Source: Arenimonas metalli CF5-1 (GTDB lineage: Bacteria > Pseudomonadota > Gammaproteobacteria > Xanthomonadales > Xanthomonadaceae). From it: a stretch of DNA of 64,000 nt. The stretch spans positions 62,001-126,000 of the forward strand of contig NZ_AVCK01000012.1 in NCBI RefSeq assembly GCF_000747155.1. Direction: 5' to 3'. The stretch's first letter is position 1. The number at the start of each line of letters is the position of its first letter. A program made the position numbers and the translations under genes. Positions 45,848 through 54,861 of the stretch are shown here, one piece after another. The notes below the pieces were generated by a model. It searched no databases. It worked only from the letters and a program-made list of their open reading frames with translations, and was not told the DNA's origin.

Positions 45848-47278
45848 GTGGCGAATGCCCTGATCTGGTTCCGCCGCGACCTGCGGCTGGACGACAACCC
45901 GGCCCTGCAGGCCGCGCTGCGCGCCGGGCAGTCGCCGTTGTGCGTGTACATCCACGCGCCCGAGGAAGAGGCGCCCTGGGCGCCGGGCGCCGCCACGCAG
46001 GCCTGGCTGCATCGCTCGCTGCTGGCGCTGGACGCCGACCTGCGCGCGCGCGGCTCGCGGCTGGTGATCCGCCGCGGCGACAGCCTGGCCGAACTCGAAA
46101 AGCTGATCGCCGAAACCCAGGCCGAGGCCCTCCACTGGAACCGGCTTTACGAACCGGCGTCGATCGCCCGCGACACCCGCATCAAACAGGGCCTGAAGTC
46201 CCGTGGCCTCACGGTGGAGAGCCACAACGCCGCCCTGCTGGTCGAGCCCTGGACCGTGCAGACCGGCAGCGGCGATCCCTACCGCGTGTTCACGCCGTTC
46301 TGGAAGAACGCGCGCCAGCGCCTGGACCCGCAGGCGCCGCCCGCGGCACCCGCGCGCCTGCCCGAGCCGCCGCCGCGGCTCGCGGGCCTCGACGTCGCTG
46401 ATCTGCAGCTGGAGCCGCGCAAGCCCGAGCCGCGCTGGGACACCGGCTTCTGGGACGACTGGCAGCCGGGCGAGGCGGGCGCGGCCGAGATGCTCGAGGT
46501 GTTCCTCGACGGCGCGGCCAGCGGCTACAAGGAGCAGCGCAACTACCCGGATCGCATCGCCACCTCGAAGCTCTCGCCGCACCTGCATTTCGGCGAAATC
46601 TCGCCGCGGCGCATCGTTGCCGCGGTGCTGGCGCGGCGCTGGCCGGCGGCCGTGCAGCCCGACATCGACCACTTCCTCAGCGAGCTCGGCTGGCGTGAAT
46701 TCAGCCACCACCTGCTGTTCCACTTCCCGCACACCGCCAGCGAGAACCTCAACCCGAAGTTCGACCGGTTCCGCTGGGCGAAACCCGACGCGGACCACCT
46801 GCGCGCCTGGCAGCGCGGCCGCACCGGCGTGCCGATCGTCGACGCCGGCATGCGCGAGCTCTGGCACACGGGCTGGATGCACAACCGCGTGCGGATGGTG
46901 GTCGCCAGCTTCCTGACCAAGAACCTGCGCTACCACTGGAAGCACGGCGCCGACTGGTTCTGGGACACGCTGGTGGACGCCGACCTGGCCAACAACACCC
47001 AGGGCTGGCAGTGGACCGCCGGCACCGGCGCCGACGCCGCGCCTTACTTCCGCATCTTCAGCATGATTTCCCAGGCCGAGAAGTTCGACCCGGCCGGCAA
47101 GTACATCCGGCGCTGGGTGCCGGAGCTGGCCAAGCTGCCCGACTCGGCGCTGGCCGCGCCTTGGGAACAGCCCGCGCTGCTGCGCCAGCTGGCCCCGGCG
47201 TATCCGGGCCGGCCGATCGTGGACCTCAAGGCCAGCCGCGAGGCCGCGCTGGCGGCCTACTCCGGCGCGAAGGCCTGA
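45848..47278 (+). CDS. phrB: Deoxyribodipyrimidine (CPD) photolyase
   Basis: 476 residues from GTG 45848 (ANALIWFRRDLRLDDNPAL). Class I CPD photolyase with the N-terminal antenna-binding domain and the C-terminal FAD domain: TSKLSPHLHFGEISPRRI, WREFSHHLLFHFP, GVPIVDAGMRELWHTGWMHNRVRM, and WDTLVDADLANNTQGWQWTAGTGADAAPYFRIF. It repairs cyclobutane pyrimidine dimers using blue light. Confidence 0.96.
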   Translation: MANALIWFRRDLRLDDNPALQAALRAGQSPLCVYIHAPEEEAPWAPGAATQAWLHRSLLALDADLRARGSRLVIRRGDSLAELEKLIAETQAEALHWNRLYEPASIARDTRIKQGLKSRGLTVESHNAALLVEPWTVQTGSGDPYRVFTPFWKNARQRLDPQAPPAAPARLPEPPPRLAGLDVADLQLEPRKPEPRWDTGFWDDWQPGEAGAAEMLEVFLDGAASGYKEQRNYPDRIATSKLSPHLHFGEISPRRIVAAVLARRWPAAVQPDIDHFLSELGWREFSHHLLFHFPHTASENLNPKFDRFRWAKPDADHLRAWQRGRTGVPIVDAGMRELWHTGWMHNRVRMVVASFLTKNLRYHWKHGADWFWDTLVDADLANNTQGWQWTAGTGADAAPYFRIFSMISQAEKFDPAGKYIRRWVPELAKLPDSALAAPWEQPALLRQLAPAYPGRPIVDLKASREAALAAYSGAKA

Positions 47279-47344
47279 CCAAGCGCCGAGCGTTGACGCC
47301 CGCGCGCCGCAGGCGGCATCCTGACCCTTCACCGGGGAGGGGAC

Positions 47345-48799
47345 ATGGCCGAGGCGCGCACCAGGATCCGCAAGTCGCCGATGTCGCGGGTGGACACCGC
47401 CTGGCTGCGCATGGAGCGGCCCACCAACCTGATGATGATCACCGGCGTGATGATGTTCGAGACGCCGCTCGACATCCGCACCCTGCGCAAGGTCATCGAA
47501 ACCAAGTTCCTGGCCTACCCGCGCTTCCGCCAGAAGGCCGTGGACACGCCCACCGGCGCCTTCTGGCAGGATGACGCCGACTTCGACCTCGACTGGCACG
47601 TGCGCCTGACCGCGCTGCCGGGCCGCGGCGGCAAGCGCGAGCTGGAGCGGCTCACCAGCCAGATGGCCTCCACGCCGCTCGACAAGACCAAGCCGCTCTG
47701 GCAATTCCACTTGGTCGAGAAGTTCGGCGGTGGCTCTGCGCTGATCTCGCGCATCCACCACTGCTATGCCGACGGCATCGCCCTGGTGCAGGTGCTGCTG
47801 TCGCTGACCGAAATGGGCATCGACTCCAAGCGCAAGGCCGCGCTGGCCAAGCGCTGGCTGAAGAAGGAAGAGCACGCGCCGGTGGCGCAGCGCGTCGGCG
47901 CCATCGACCGCTACATGCAGCTGGGCGGCAAGATGCTCGAGAAGGGCATGGACATCTACCGCGACCCGACCCTGGCGGCCGTGCTGGCCACCGAGGGCGT
48001 GGACATCGCCAAGGAAGTCGGGCTGGCGCTGTCGCTGTCGGATGACCCGGAAACCGTGCTCAAGGGCCGGCTCGGCGTCAGCAAGCGCGTGGCCTGGGCC
48101 GAGCCGCTGCCGCTGGACGAAGTGAAGTCGGTGAGCCGGGCGCTGCGCTGCACGGTCAACGACATCCTGCTGGCCTCGGCCACCGGCGCGCTGCGCAGCT
48201 ACATGCTCGAGCGCGGCGAGCAGCTCGACGGCGTCACCATCCGCGCCACCGTGCCGGTGAACCTGCGGCCGCTGGAGCACGCCAAGCAGCTGGGCAACCA
48301 CTTCGGCCTCGTGTTCCTGGAACTGCCGGTGGGCGAGGCCAACCCGATGCGCCGGCTCGAGCGCATCGCCGCCTGCATGCGCGTGCTGCGCAAGTCGCGC
48401 CAGGCCGTGGCCACCTTCGGCGCGCTGGCGGCGGTGGGCATGGCGCCGCCGGCGGTGCAGGCCTTCGCGCTGGAGATGTTCAGCCGCAAGGCCTCGGCCG
48501 TGGCCACCAACGTGCCGGGGCCCCAGATGCCGCTGTACTTCGGCGGCAGCAAGATCACCGACCTGATGTTCTGGGTGCCGCAGACCGGCTCGATCGGCTT
48601 GGGCATTTCCATCCTCAGCTACAACGGCGCGGTGCACTTCGGCCTGATCGCCGACGCCAAGCTGATGCCGGATCCGGATTCGGTGATCCGCCGGTTCCGC
48701 CCCGAATTCGAGAAGCTGCTGTACCTGGCGCTGATGGCGAAGTGGGAAGGCGAGTTCTGCGCCGAGGCCGCCGACGCGCTGATGGTGGAGCTGGACTGA
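47345..48799 (+). CDS. Wax ester synthase/diacylglycerol acyltransferase (WS/DGAT)
   Basis: 484 residues, the standard length of bifunctional WS/DGAT enzymes that form wax esters or triacylglycerol from acyl-CoA. The catalytic HHxxxDG motif is at residues 138-144 (HHCYADG). Other features: N-terminal SRVDTAWLRMERPTNLMMI, the mid-protein VNDILLASATGALR, TVPVNLRP, the NHFGLVFLELPVG block and the late TNVPGPQMPLYFGG. It starts 66 bases after phrB, with GGGGAGGGGAC before ATG. A storage-lipid or membrane-stress role is plausible. Confidence 0.92.
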   Translation: MAEARTRIRKSPMSRVDTAWLRMERPTNLMMITGVMMFETPLDIRTLRKVIETKFLAYPRFRQKAVDTPTGAFWQDDADFDLDWHVRLTALPGRGGKRELERLTSQMASTPLDKTKPLWQFHLVEKFGGGSALISRIHHCYADGIALVQVLLSLTEMGIDSKRKAALAKRWLKKEEHAPVAQRVGAIDRYMQLGGKMLEKGMDIYRDPTLAAVLATEGVDIAKEVGLALSLSDDPETVLKGRLGVSKRVAWAEPLPLDEVKSVSRALRCTVNDILLASATGALRSYMLERGEQLDGVTIRATVPVNLRPLEHAKQLGNHFGLVFLELPVGEANPMRRLERIAACMRVLRKSRQAVATFGALAAVGMAPPAVQAFALEMFSRKASAVATNVPGPQMPLYFGGSKITDLMFWVPQTGSIGLGISILSYNGAVHFGLIADAKLMPDPDSVIRRFRPEFEKLLYLALMAKWEGEFCAEAADALMVELD

Positions 48800-48877
48800 C
48801 CGATCCCGCGCGCCGGCCGCCTTCGCGTCCGGTTCGCACGCACGGGGGCAAGCTGAAGGCCCCGACGGAGTCCCGAC

Positions 48878-49504
48878 ATGGCCGATCCGAGCTGCGACCT
48901 CCCTGGCACCGGCCTGCGCGTGCCGCCCGCGAAAGTCCCCGATCCCGCCGTCGACGTGCCCACCGCCGCCGACCGCGGCGAGGCCATCCTCGCCGGCGGC
49001 TGCTTCTGGTGCACCGAGGCGGTGTACCGCCAGCTGGCCGGCGTCACCGACGTGGTGCCTGGCTACGCCGGCGGCGACGCCGACACCGCCAACTACAAGG
49101 CCGTGTGCAGCGGCGAAACCGCGCACGCCGAGGCCATCCGAATCCTGTACGACCCGATGCAGCTCAGCTACGGCCAGCTGCTCAAGGTTTTCTTCGCGGT
49201 CGCGCACGACCCGACCCAGAAGGACCGCCAGGGCAACGACGTCGGCCCGCAGTACCGCTCGGCGCTGTTCCCGCTGGACGCCGGGCAGGAGCAGGTGGCG
49301 CGCGCCTACCTGGCCCAGCTCGACGCCTCCGGCGCCTTCGCCGCGCGCCTGGCCACCCGGATCGAGCCGCTTGAGGCTTTCTTCGTGGCCGAGGCCTACC
49401 ACCACGATTACGCGGCGAAGAACCCGGGGCAGCCCTACATCCGGTTCGTGTCGCTGCCCAAGGTGGCCAAGCTGGTGCAGGCCTTCCCCGACAAGCTGCG
49501 CTGA
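48878..49504 (+). CDS. msrA: Peptide-methionine (S)-S-oxide reductase
   Basis: 208 residues. The nucleophile Cys42 is in GGCFWCTEAVYRQL, followed by GYAGGDADTANYKAVCSGETAHAEAI and DPTQKDRQGNDVGPQYRSALF, all conserved in MsrA. A ~35-residue N-terminal extension lacks a clear signal peptide. It repairs oxidised methionines. The tail-to-tail neighbour begins one base after its stop. Confidence 0.95.
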   Translation: MADPSCDLPGTGLRVPPAKVPDPAVDVPTAADRGEAILAGGCFWCTEAVYRQLAGVTDVVPGYAGGDADTANYKAVCSGETAHAEAIRILYDPMQLSYGQLLKVFFAVAHDPTQKDRQGNDVGPQYRSALFPLDAGQEQVARAYLAQLDASGAFAARLATRIEPLEAFFVAEAYHHDYAAKNPGQPYIRFVSLPKVAKLVQAFPDKLR

Positions 49505-49505
49505 G

Positions 49506-49892
49506 TCAGCGGCGCTGCGCGCGGCGGTCCTTCACAACATCGCCGACGTTGTCGAAGCTGCCCAGGTGCAGCGCGCCTTCGACGCTCAGTTCGTAAACCT
49601 CGCAGGGCTTGCCGGCCGGGCAGACGCGGGCGTGGGCCACGTCCGGGGCCAGCGGCGCGCTGCGCTTGCCGGCGCGGTTGGGCGTGATGTCGTCGAAGTT
49701 GCGATAGAAGGTGTTGAGCAGCCGGCAGCCCTGGTCGTCGCAGCGCCAGGTGGCGCAGACCTCCTTGTTGCAGGTGATGATGTAGCAGCCTTCGGTGCAG
49801 TCGTGGCTGTCGTCGGCGCGCACCGGGGCGGGGGCGAGCGCGGCGGCGGCCACGACCAGGCCGGTGAGCAGCAGTCCGAGTCCGAACTTCAT
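49506..49892 (-). CDS. Small exported cysteine-rich protein
   Basis: 128 residues from ATG 49892, with an obvious signal peptide (FGLGLLLTGLVVAAAALAPAPVRA). The mature protein has eight cysteines in its first ~80 residues (DCTEGCYIITCNKEVCATWRC and onward, CRLLNT, CPAGKPCEVYEL), suggesting a disulfide-bonded periplasmic protein. No family recognised. Convergent with msrA. Confidence 0.7.
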   Translation of the reverse strand: MKFGLGLLLTGLVVAAAALAPAPVRADDSHDCTEGCYIITCNKEVCATWRCDDQGCRLLNTFYRNFDDITPNRAGKRSAPLAPDVAHARVCPAGKPCEVYELSVEGALHLGSFDNVGDVVKDRRAQRR

Positions 49893-50012
49893 GGCAGTCT
49901 CCTGGTCCGTGGGTGCCCGCGCAGGCTGCACGGGCTGGACTCAGGCTAGGCGGGCGGGTCCGCGCTGTAGTCAGCGCATCGCCGCGGCGGCGGGTAGGAG
50001 TTCCGCCTGCGC

Positions 50013-51509
50013 TTACTTCATCGTCGGCATGGTGAATTCGGCCTGCGCGCGCACGCCGGTGGGCCAGCGCGCGGTCACGGTCTTGAGCCGCGTGTAGAAG
50101 CGGATGCCGTCGGGCCCATGCACATGCAGCGGCCCGAACAGCGAACGCTTCCACCCGCCGAAACTGTGGAAGGCCATCGGCACCGGGATCGGCACGTTGA
50201 TGCCGACCATGCCCGCCTGCACGCGGTGCGCGAACTGCCGCGCCGCGTCGCCGTCGCGGGTGAACACCGCGGTGCCGTTGCCGTACTCGTGCGCGTTGAC
50301 CAAGGCCAGCGCCGCCTCGAAGTCCGGCACGCGGACCACGCACAGCACCGGCCCGAAGATCTCCTCGCGGTAGATGCGCATCGCCGGTGTGATGTGGTCG
50401 AACAGGCAGCCGCCGAGGAAGAACCCGGCGTCGGCCCCCGCGACGCGCAGGCCGCGGCCGTCCACCACCAGCGTCGCGCCCTCGGCCACGCCGTCGTCGA
50501 CGTAGCCGCGCACCTTGTCGCGGTGCGCGCCGGTGACCAGCGGCCCCATGTCGGGATCGCCCTGGTCGCCCGGGCCGATGCGCAGCGCCCCGACCATCGG
50601 CTTGAGCTTCGCCACCAGCGCGTCGGCGGTGGCGTCGCCGACGCAGACCGCCACCGAGATCGCCATGCAGCGTTCGCCGGCCGAGCCGTAGCCGGCGCCC
50701 AGCAGCGCGTTCGCCGCGCCGTCGAGGTCGGCGTCGGGCAGCACCACCATGTGGTTCTTGGCGCCGCCCAGCGCCTGCACGCGCTTTCCATTGGCGCAGC
50801 CGCGGGCATAGAGGTATTCGGCGATGGGCGTCGAGCCGACGAAGCTCACCGCCTGCACGCGCGGGTCGTCGAGCAGCGCGTCCACCGCGACCTTGTCGCC
50901 GTGCACCACGTTGAAGACGCCGTCCGGCAGCCCGGCTTCCTTCAGCAGCCGCGCCAGGATCATCGGCGTGCCGGGGTCGCGCTCGGAGGGCTTGAGCACG
51001 AAGGTGTTGCCGCAGGCCAGCGCCACCGGGAACATCCACATCGGCACCATGCACGGGAAGTTGAACGGCGTGATGCCGGCCACCACGCCCAGCGGCGCGT
51101 ACTCCGTGTATGAATCCACGTCGCGGCCCACGTTCATCGAGTGCTCGCCCTTGAGCAGGTGCGGCGCACCGCAGGCGAACTCGACCACTTCCAGCCCGCG
51201 CGTCAGCTCGCCGCGCGCATCGGCCAGCACCTTGCCGTGCTCGGAGGTGATGCAGGCGGCGATCTCGTCGGCGTGGGCCTCGAGCAGTTCCTTGAACTTG
51301 AACAGCACCCGCGCGCGGTTGAGCGGCGTGGTGGCGGCCCAGGCGGGGAAGGCGGCTTGGGCGGCGGATACCGCGGCCTCCACGTCGGCGGCAGACGCCA
51401 GCGCGACCTGCGCCTGCACCTGGCCGGTGGCGGGGTTGAAGACGTCGCCGAGGCGATCGCCGGTGCCGGGGGTGGGCTGGCCATTTATGAAGTGATGGAT
51501 GCGCTTCAT
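50013..51509 (-). CDS. mmsA: CoA-acylating methylmalonate-semialdehyde dehydrogenase
   Basis: 498 residues from ATG 51509, preceded by a strong GGGGGGGAAC. NAD- and CoA-dependent; converts methylmalonate or malonate semialdehyde to propionyl- or acetyl-CoA with CO2 release. Seen: [50 protein letters not shown] (Asn in place of the Glu used by hydrolytic aldehyde dehydrogenases, as in MmsA), the nucleophile in [11 protein letters not shown], and the C-terminal [15 protein letters not shown]. The palindrome at 51539 separates it from ald. With the omega-aminotransferase and ald it could complete beta-alanine catabolism. Confidence 0.94.
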   Translation of the reverse strand: MKRIHHFINGQPTPGTGDRLGDVFNPATGQVQAQVALASAADVEAAVSAAQAAFPAWAATTPLNRARVLFKFKELLEAHADEIAACITSEHGKVLADARGELTRGLEVVEFACGAPHLLKGEHSMNVGRDVDSYTEYAPLGVVAGITPFNFPCMVPMWMFPVALACGNTFVLKPSERDPGTPMILARLLKEAGLPDGVFNVVHGDKVAVDALLDDPRVQAVSFVGSTPIAEYLYARGCANGKRVQALGGAKNHMVVLPDADLDGAANALLGAGYGSAGERCMAISVAVCVGDATADALVAKLKPMVGALRIGPGDQGDPDMGPLVTGAHRDKVRGYVDDGVAEGATLVVDGRGLRVAGADAGFFLGGCLFDHITPAMRIYREEIFGPVLCVVRVPDFEAALALVNAHEYGNGTAVFTRDGDAARQFAHRVQAGMVGINVPIPVPMAFHSFGGWKRSLFGPLHVHGPDGIRFYTRLKTVTARWPTGVRAQAEFTMPTMK

Positions 51510-51538
51510 GTTCCCCCCCCGGAGCTTCACAATGAAAT

Positions 51539-51601
51539 GTAGGAGGGACTTCAGTCCCGAAGCCTTTCGCCGAAAAGCTTCGGGACTGAAGTCCCTCCTA
51601 C
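51539..51601. repeat. TGTAGGAGGG palindrome, copy 5
   Basis: About 30-bp arms with one mismatch around a short CGCC loop; outer half-site GTAGGAGGGACTTCAGTCCC. Lies between ald and mmsA, so it could end or stabilise the ald mRNA and limit read-through into mmsA. Confidence 0.9.
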
Positions 51602-51608
51602 CGGTGAA

Positions 51609-52724
51609 TCAGGCCTTCAGGGCCTTGGCGGCGGGCACGAAGTCGTAGCCCAGGTCCTTCGCCACCGCCTCGTACGTCACCTTGCCGGCGTGCACGTTCA
51701 GGCCGTTGAGCAGGTGCTCGTCGTCCAGCATCGCCGCCGGGCCCTTGTTCGCCAGCTTCACCGCGTAGGGCAGGGTGGCGTTGGTGAGCGCGAAGGTGGA
51801 GGTGCGGGCGACGCCGCCCGGCATGTTGGCGACGCAGTAGTGGATGATGCCGTCCACTTCGTAGGTCGGGTTCTGGTGGGTGGTGGCCTTCGAGGTCTCG
51901 AAGCAGCCGCCCTGGTCGATGGCGACGTCCACCAGCACCGAGCCCGGCTTCATCAGGCCCAGCTGCTTGCGCGAGACGAGCTTGGGCGCGGCGGCGCCCG
52001 GGATCAGCACGGCGCCGATCACGAGGTCGGACTGCGGCAGCAGCTCCTCGATCGCGTCGAGGGTGGAGTACAGCGTGGTGATCTTGTCGCCGTAGAGCTC
52101 GTCGAGGTACTTCAGGCGGTCGAGCGAGCGGTCGAGGATGGTGACGCGGGCGTTGAGGCCCATGGCCATGCGCGCGGCGTTGATGCCGACCACGCCGCCG
52201 CCGATCACCAGCACTTCGGCCGGCTTGACGCCCGGCACGCCGCCCAGCAGCACGCCGGAGCCGCCCTGGGCCTTCTCGAGCGCGTGCGCGCCGGCCTGGA
52301 TCGACATGCGGCCGGCCACTTCCGACATCGGCGCCAGCAGCGGCAGGCCGCCCTTGCGGTCGGTGACGGTTTCATAGGCGATGCAGGTGGCGCCCGACTT
52401 CACCAGGGCCTTGGTCTGCTCCGGGTCCGGCGCCAGGTGCAGGTAGGTGTAGAGCAGCTGGCCGGGGCGCAGCATCGCGCACTCCACCGGCTGCGGCTCC
52501 TTCACCTTGATGATCATGTCGGCGCGCTTGAAGATCTCCTCGGCGCTGTCGACGATCTGGGCGCCGGCCTTCTCGTACATCTCGTTGGTGAGGCCGATGG
52601 CCTTGCCGCCGTCGCGCTGCACGATGACCTGGTGGCCCTGGCTGGTCAGTTCGCGCGCGCCGGCCGGGGTCAGGCCGATGCGGTACTCGTGGTTCTTGAT
52701 TTCCTTGGGGACGCCGATAAGCAT
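51609..52724 (-). CDS. ald: Alanine dehydrogenase
   Basis: 371 residues, normal length. NAD-dependent, interconverts alanine with pyruvate and ammonium. N-terminal [20 protein letters not shown], the Lys of KVKEPQPVE, catalytic His in LHLAPDP, the NAD motif [17 protein letters not shown], and the late [23 protein letters not shown]. It follows the omega-aminotransferase on the same strand (46-base gap), suited to recycling alanine made by that enzyme. Confidence 0.96.
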   Translation of the reverse strand: MLIGVPKEIKNHEYRIGLTPAGARELTSQGHQVIVQRDGGKAIGLTNEMYEKAGAQIVDSAEEIFKRADMIIKVKEPQPVECAMLRPGQLLYTYLHLAPDPEQTKALVKSGATCIAYETVTDRKGGLPLLAPMSEVAGRMSIQAGAHALEKAQGGSGVLLGGVPGVKPAEVLVIGGGVVGINAARMAMGLNARVTILDRSLDRLKYLDELYGDKITTLYSTLDAIEELLPQSDLVIGAVLIPGAAAPKLVSRKQLGLMKPGSVLVDVAIDQGGCFETSKATTHQNPTYEVDGIIHYCVANMPGGVARTSTFALTNATLPYAVKLANKGPAAMLDDEHLLNGLNVHAGKVTYEAVAKDLGYDFVPAAKALKA

Positions 52725-52770
52725 GGAGCTGCCCTCCCGGGGCGGTCTGTTCTTGGGGTCTTCCGCCCGG

Positions 52771-54120
52771 TCAGGCGGTGGCGCGTATGGTAGCGGCCAA
52801 GCGGTCGAAAATCCGGTCGATGTGCTCTTTTTGGAGGATCAGGGGCGGCGAAAGGGCCAAAACGTCGCCGGTGCAGCGCACCATCAGGTTCTGCTCGTGG
52901 AAGGCCCGCTGGAAGGCGTCGTAGCCGCGTGAACCCGGGGCACCCTCGCGGGCGGCCAGCTCCACGGCGCCGATCAGGCCGAAATTGCGGATGTCGATCA
53001 CGTTCGGCAGGCCCTTCAGGGCATGGATGGCGTCTTCCCAGTAGCCGCCCAGCTCGATCGCCTTCTCGAACAGGTTCTCTTCCTGGTAGGTGTCCAGCGT
53101 GGCCAGGGCGGCGGCGCAGGCCAGCGGGTGGCCGGAATAGGTGTAGCCGTGGAAGAGCTCGATCGCCCCCTCCGGCCCGTGCATGAAGGCGTCGTGGATC
53201 CTGCCGCTGGCGAACACCGCGCCCATCGGCACGGCGCCGTTGGTCAGGCCCTTGGCGGTGGTGATCAGGTCCGGCGTGACGCCGAAGCGCTGCGCCGCGA
53301 AGGCCTTGCCGACGCGGCCGAAGCCGGTGATGACCTCGTCGAAGATCAGCAGGATGCCGTGCTTGTCGCAGATCTCGCGCAGGCGCTTGAGGTAGCCCTC
53401 GGGCGGCAGCACCACGCCGGCGCTGCCGGAGATCGGCTCGACGATGACCGCCGCGATCGTGCTGGCGTCGTGCAGCTGCACCAGCCGCTCCAGGTCCTCG
53501 GCCAGCTCGATGCCGTGCTTGGGCAGGCCGCGGTTGAAGCCGTTGCGGGCGATGTCCAGGGTGTGCCGCAGGTGGTCCACGCCGGGCAGCATCGGCCCGA
53601 AGAACTTGCGGTTGTTGACCATGCCGCCGACCGCGATGCCGCCGAAGCCGACGCCGTGGTAGCCCTTCTCGCGGCCGATCAGGCGCGTGCGCTGGCCCTC
53701 ACCCCGGGCGCGGTGGTAGGCCAGGGCGATCTTGAGCGCGGTGTCCACCGACTCCGAGCCCGAGTTGGTGAAGAACACATGGTCCAGCCCCTCCGGCGCG
53801 ATCGCCTTCAGGCGCTCGGCCAGCACGAAGGGCAGGGGGTGGCCCATCTGGAAGGTCGGCGCGAAATCCAGTGTGACGGCCTGCTCCTGGATCGCCTTGA
53901 CGATGCGCGGGCGGGCGTGGCCGGCGTTGCAGCACCACAGGCCGCCGGTGCCGTCGAGGATCTCGCGGCCGTCGGTGCTGCGGTAGTACATGCCTTCGGC
54001 GCTGGCCAGCAGGCGCGGCGTCTTCTTGAACTGGCGATTGGCCGTGAACGGCATCCAGAACGCGTCGGTGTGCTCGGGCGCGGCGGTGGCCTGGTGGGCG
54101 AGGTCGTCGGAGGGGGACAT
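52771..54120 (-). CDS. Omega-amino acid:pyruvate aminotransferase (class III)
   Basis: 449 residues. Class III PLP aminotransferase; the start HTDAFWMPFTANRQFKKTPR and the GTGGLWCCNAGHARP block are characteristic of beta-alanine/omega-amino acid:pyruvate transaminases. Also seen: NSGSESVDTALKIA, YHGVGFGGIAVGG, FDEVITGFGRVGKAFA and the PLP Lys in TTAKGLTNGAVPMGAV. Amino donors are likely beta-alanine, GABA or putrescine-derived amines; pyruvate is the acceptor. It is divergent from puuR, with a putative PuuR operator in between. Confidence 0.93.
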   Translation of the reverse strand: MSPSDDLAHQATAAPEHTDAFWMPFTANRQFKKTPRLLASAEGMYYRSTDGREILDGTGGLWCCNAGHARPRIVKAIQEQAVTLDFAPTFQMGHPLPFVLAERLKAIAPEGLDHVFFTNSGSESVDTALKIALAYHRARGEGQRTRLIGREKGYHGVGFGGIAVGGMVNNRKFFGPMLPGVDHLRHTLDIARNGFNRGLPKHGIELAEDLERLVQLHDASTIAAVIVEPISGSAGVVLPPEGYLKRLREICDKHGILLIFDEVITGFGRVGKAFAAQRFGVTPDLITTAKGLTNGAVPMGAVFASGRIHDAFMHGPEGAIELFHGYTYSGHPLACAAALATLDTYQEENLFEKAIELGGYWEDAIHALKGLPNVIDIRNFGLIGAVELAAREGAPGSRGYDAFQRAFHEQNLMVRCTGDVLALSPPLILQKEHIDRIFDRLAATIRATA

Positions 54121-54156
54121 GGCGAGCTTCCTGGAGCGGTTGCCGGCCAGCTTACC

Positions 54157-54177
54157 GTGTTGATTAAAATTTACAAC
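54157..54177. promoter_or_regulatory. Candidate PuuR operator, site 1
   Basis: GTTGATTAAAATTTACAAC within an otherwise GC-rich divergent gap between the omega-aminotransferase and puuR. Read on the opposite strand it aligns with the site at 61530-61550 at 15 of 21 positions. Confidence 0.5.
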
Positions 54178-54218
54178 GGCGCCGAATCCCGCGATTTCAT
54201 TGACCTTGGAGGGGGCGG

Positions 54219-54800
54219 GTGTTAAATATTCCGCAACATCCGGAGGTGGGCGCATTGGATATCGGGATCCGGCTGCAGGCCGTACGCAAGAGCAAGAACC
54301 TCAGCCAGCGTGAGCTGGCCAAGCGCGTGGGCGTCACCAACTCCACCATTTCGCTGATCGAGCAGAACAAGGTCAGCCCGTCCATCAGTTCGCTGAAGAA
54401 GGTGCTGGACGGGATCCCGATCTCGCTGGCTGATTTCTTCACCCTCGAGCTGGGCGACACCGGCGACAGCCCGTTCTACCCGGCCGACGAGCAGCCCGAC
54501 CTCGGCAACCACGAGATCCACTACTTCCTGGTCGGCCAGCACCGCGCCAACCGGCAAATGTGCATCCTGCGCGAGGTGATGCCGCCGGGCAGCGACACCG
54601 GCGAGACCATGCTCAGCCACGACGGCGAAGAGGGCGGGGTGATCGTGCAGGGCCGGGTCGAGGTTACCGTCGGCGACCAGGTGCGCGTGCTCGGCCCCGG
54701 CGAGGCCTATTACTTCGAAAGCCGCCAGCCCCACCGCTTCCGCAACGTCGGCCCAGACACCGCCATCCTCGTCAGCGCCAACACCCCGCCAACTTTCTGA
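54219..54800 (+). CDS. puuR: PuuR-like regulator (Xre HTH plus cupin)
   Basis: 193 residues from GTG 54219, with GGAGG six bases upstream; a TTG at 54252 (LDIGIRLQAVRKSK) has its own GGAGG and may be the true start. N-terminal helix-turn-helix SQRELAKRVGVTNSTISLIEQNKVSPS, then the PuuR-typical LKKVLDGIPISLADFF, and a C-terminal cupin (GETMLSHDGEEGGVIVQGRVEV, GEAYYFESRQPHRFRNVG). In E. coli PuuR represses putrescine catabolism and is relieved by putrescine. The gene is followed by puuC. Confidence 0.93.
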   Translation: MLNIPQHPEVGALDIGIRLQAVRKSKNLSQRELAKRVGVTNSTISLIEQNKVSPSISSLKKVLDGIPISLADFFTLELGDTGDSPFYPADEQPDLGNHEIHYFLVGQHRANRQMCILREVMPPGSDTGETMLSHDGEEGGVIVQGRVEVTVGDQVRVLGPGEAYYFESRQPHRFRNVGPDTAILVSANTPPTF

Positions 54801-54802
54801 AG

Positions 54803-54825
54803 CCCCTCTCCCCCCGGGAGAGGGG
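54803..54825. repeat. GC hairpin between puuR and puuC
   Basis: CCCCTCTCCC (54803-54812) pairs perfectly with GGGAGAGGGG (54816-54825); no T-run follows. It may attenuate read-through into puuC or stabilise the message. Confidence 0.5.
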
Positions 54826-54861
54826 TTGGGGAGAGGGCCCCGCCCACCACCGGACTCCGCC

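Noticed and set aside
44777-49405. 1542-residue open frame on the minus strand
   Set aside because: It runs antisense to four well-identified plus-strand genes (photolyases, SDR, WS/DGAT, msrA) and shows the same low-complexity shadow composition.
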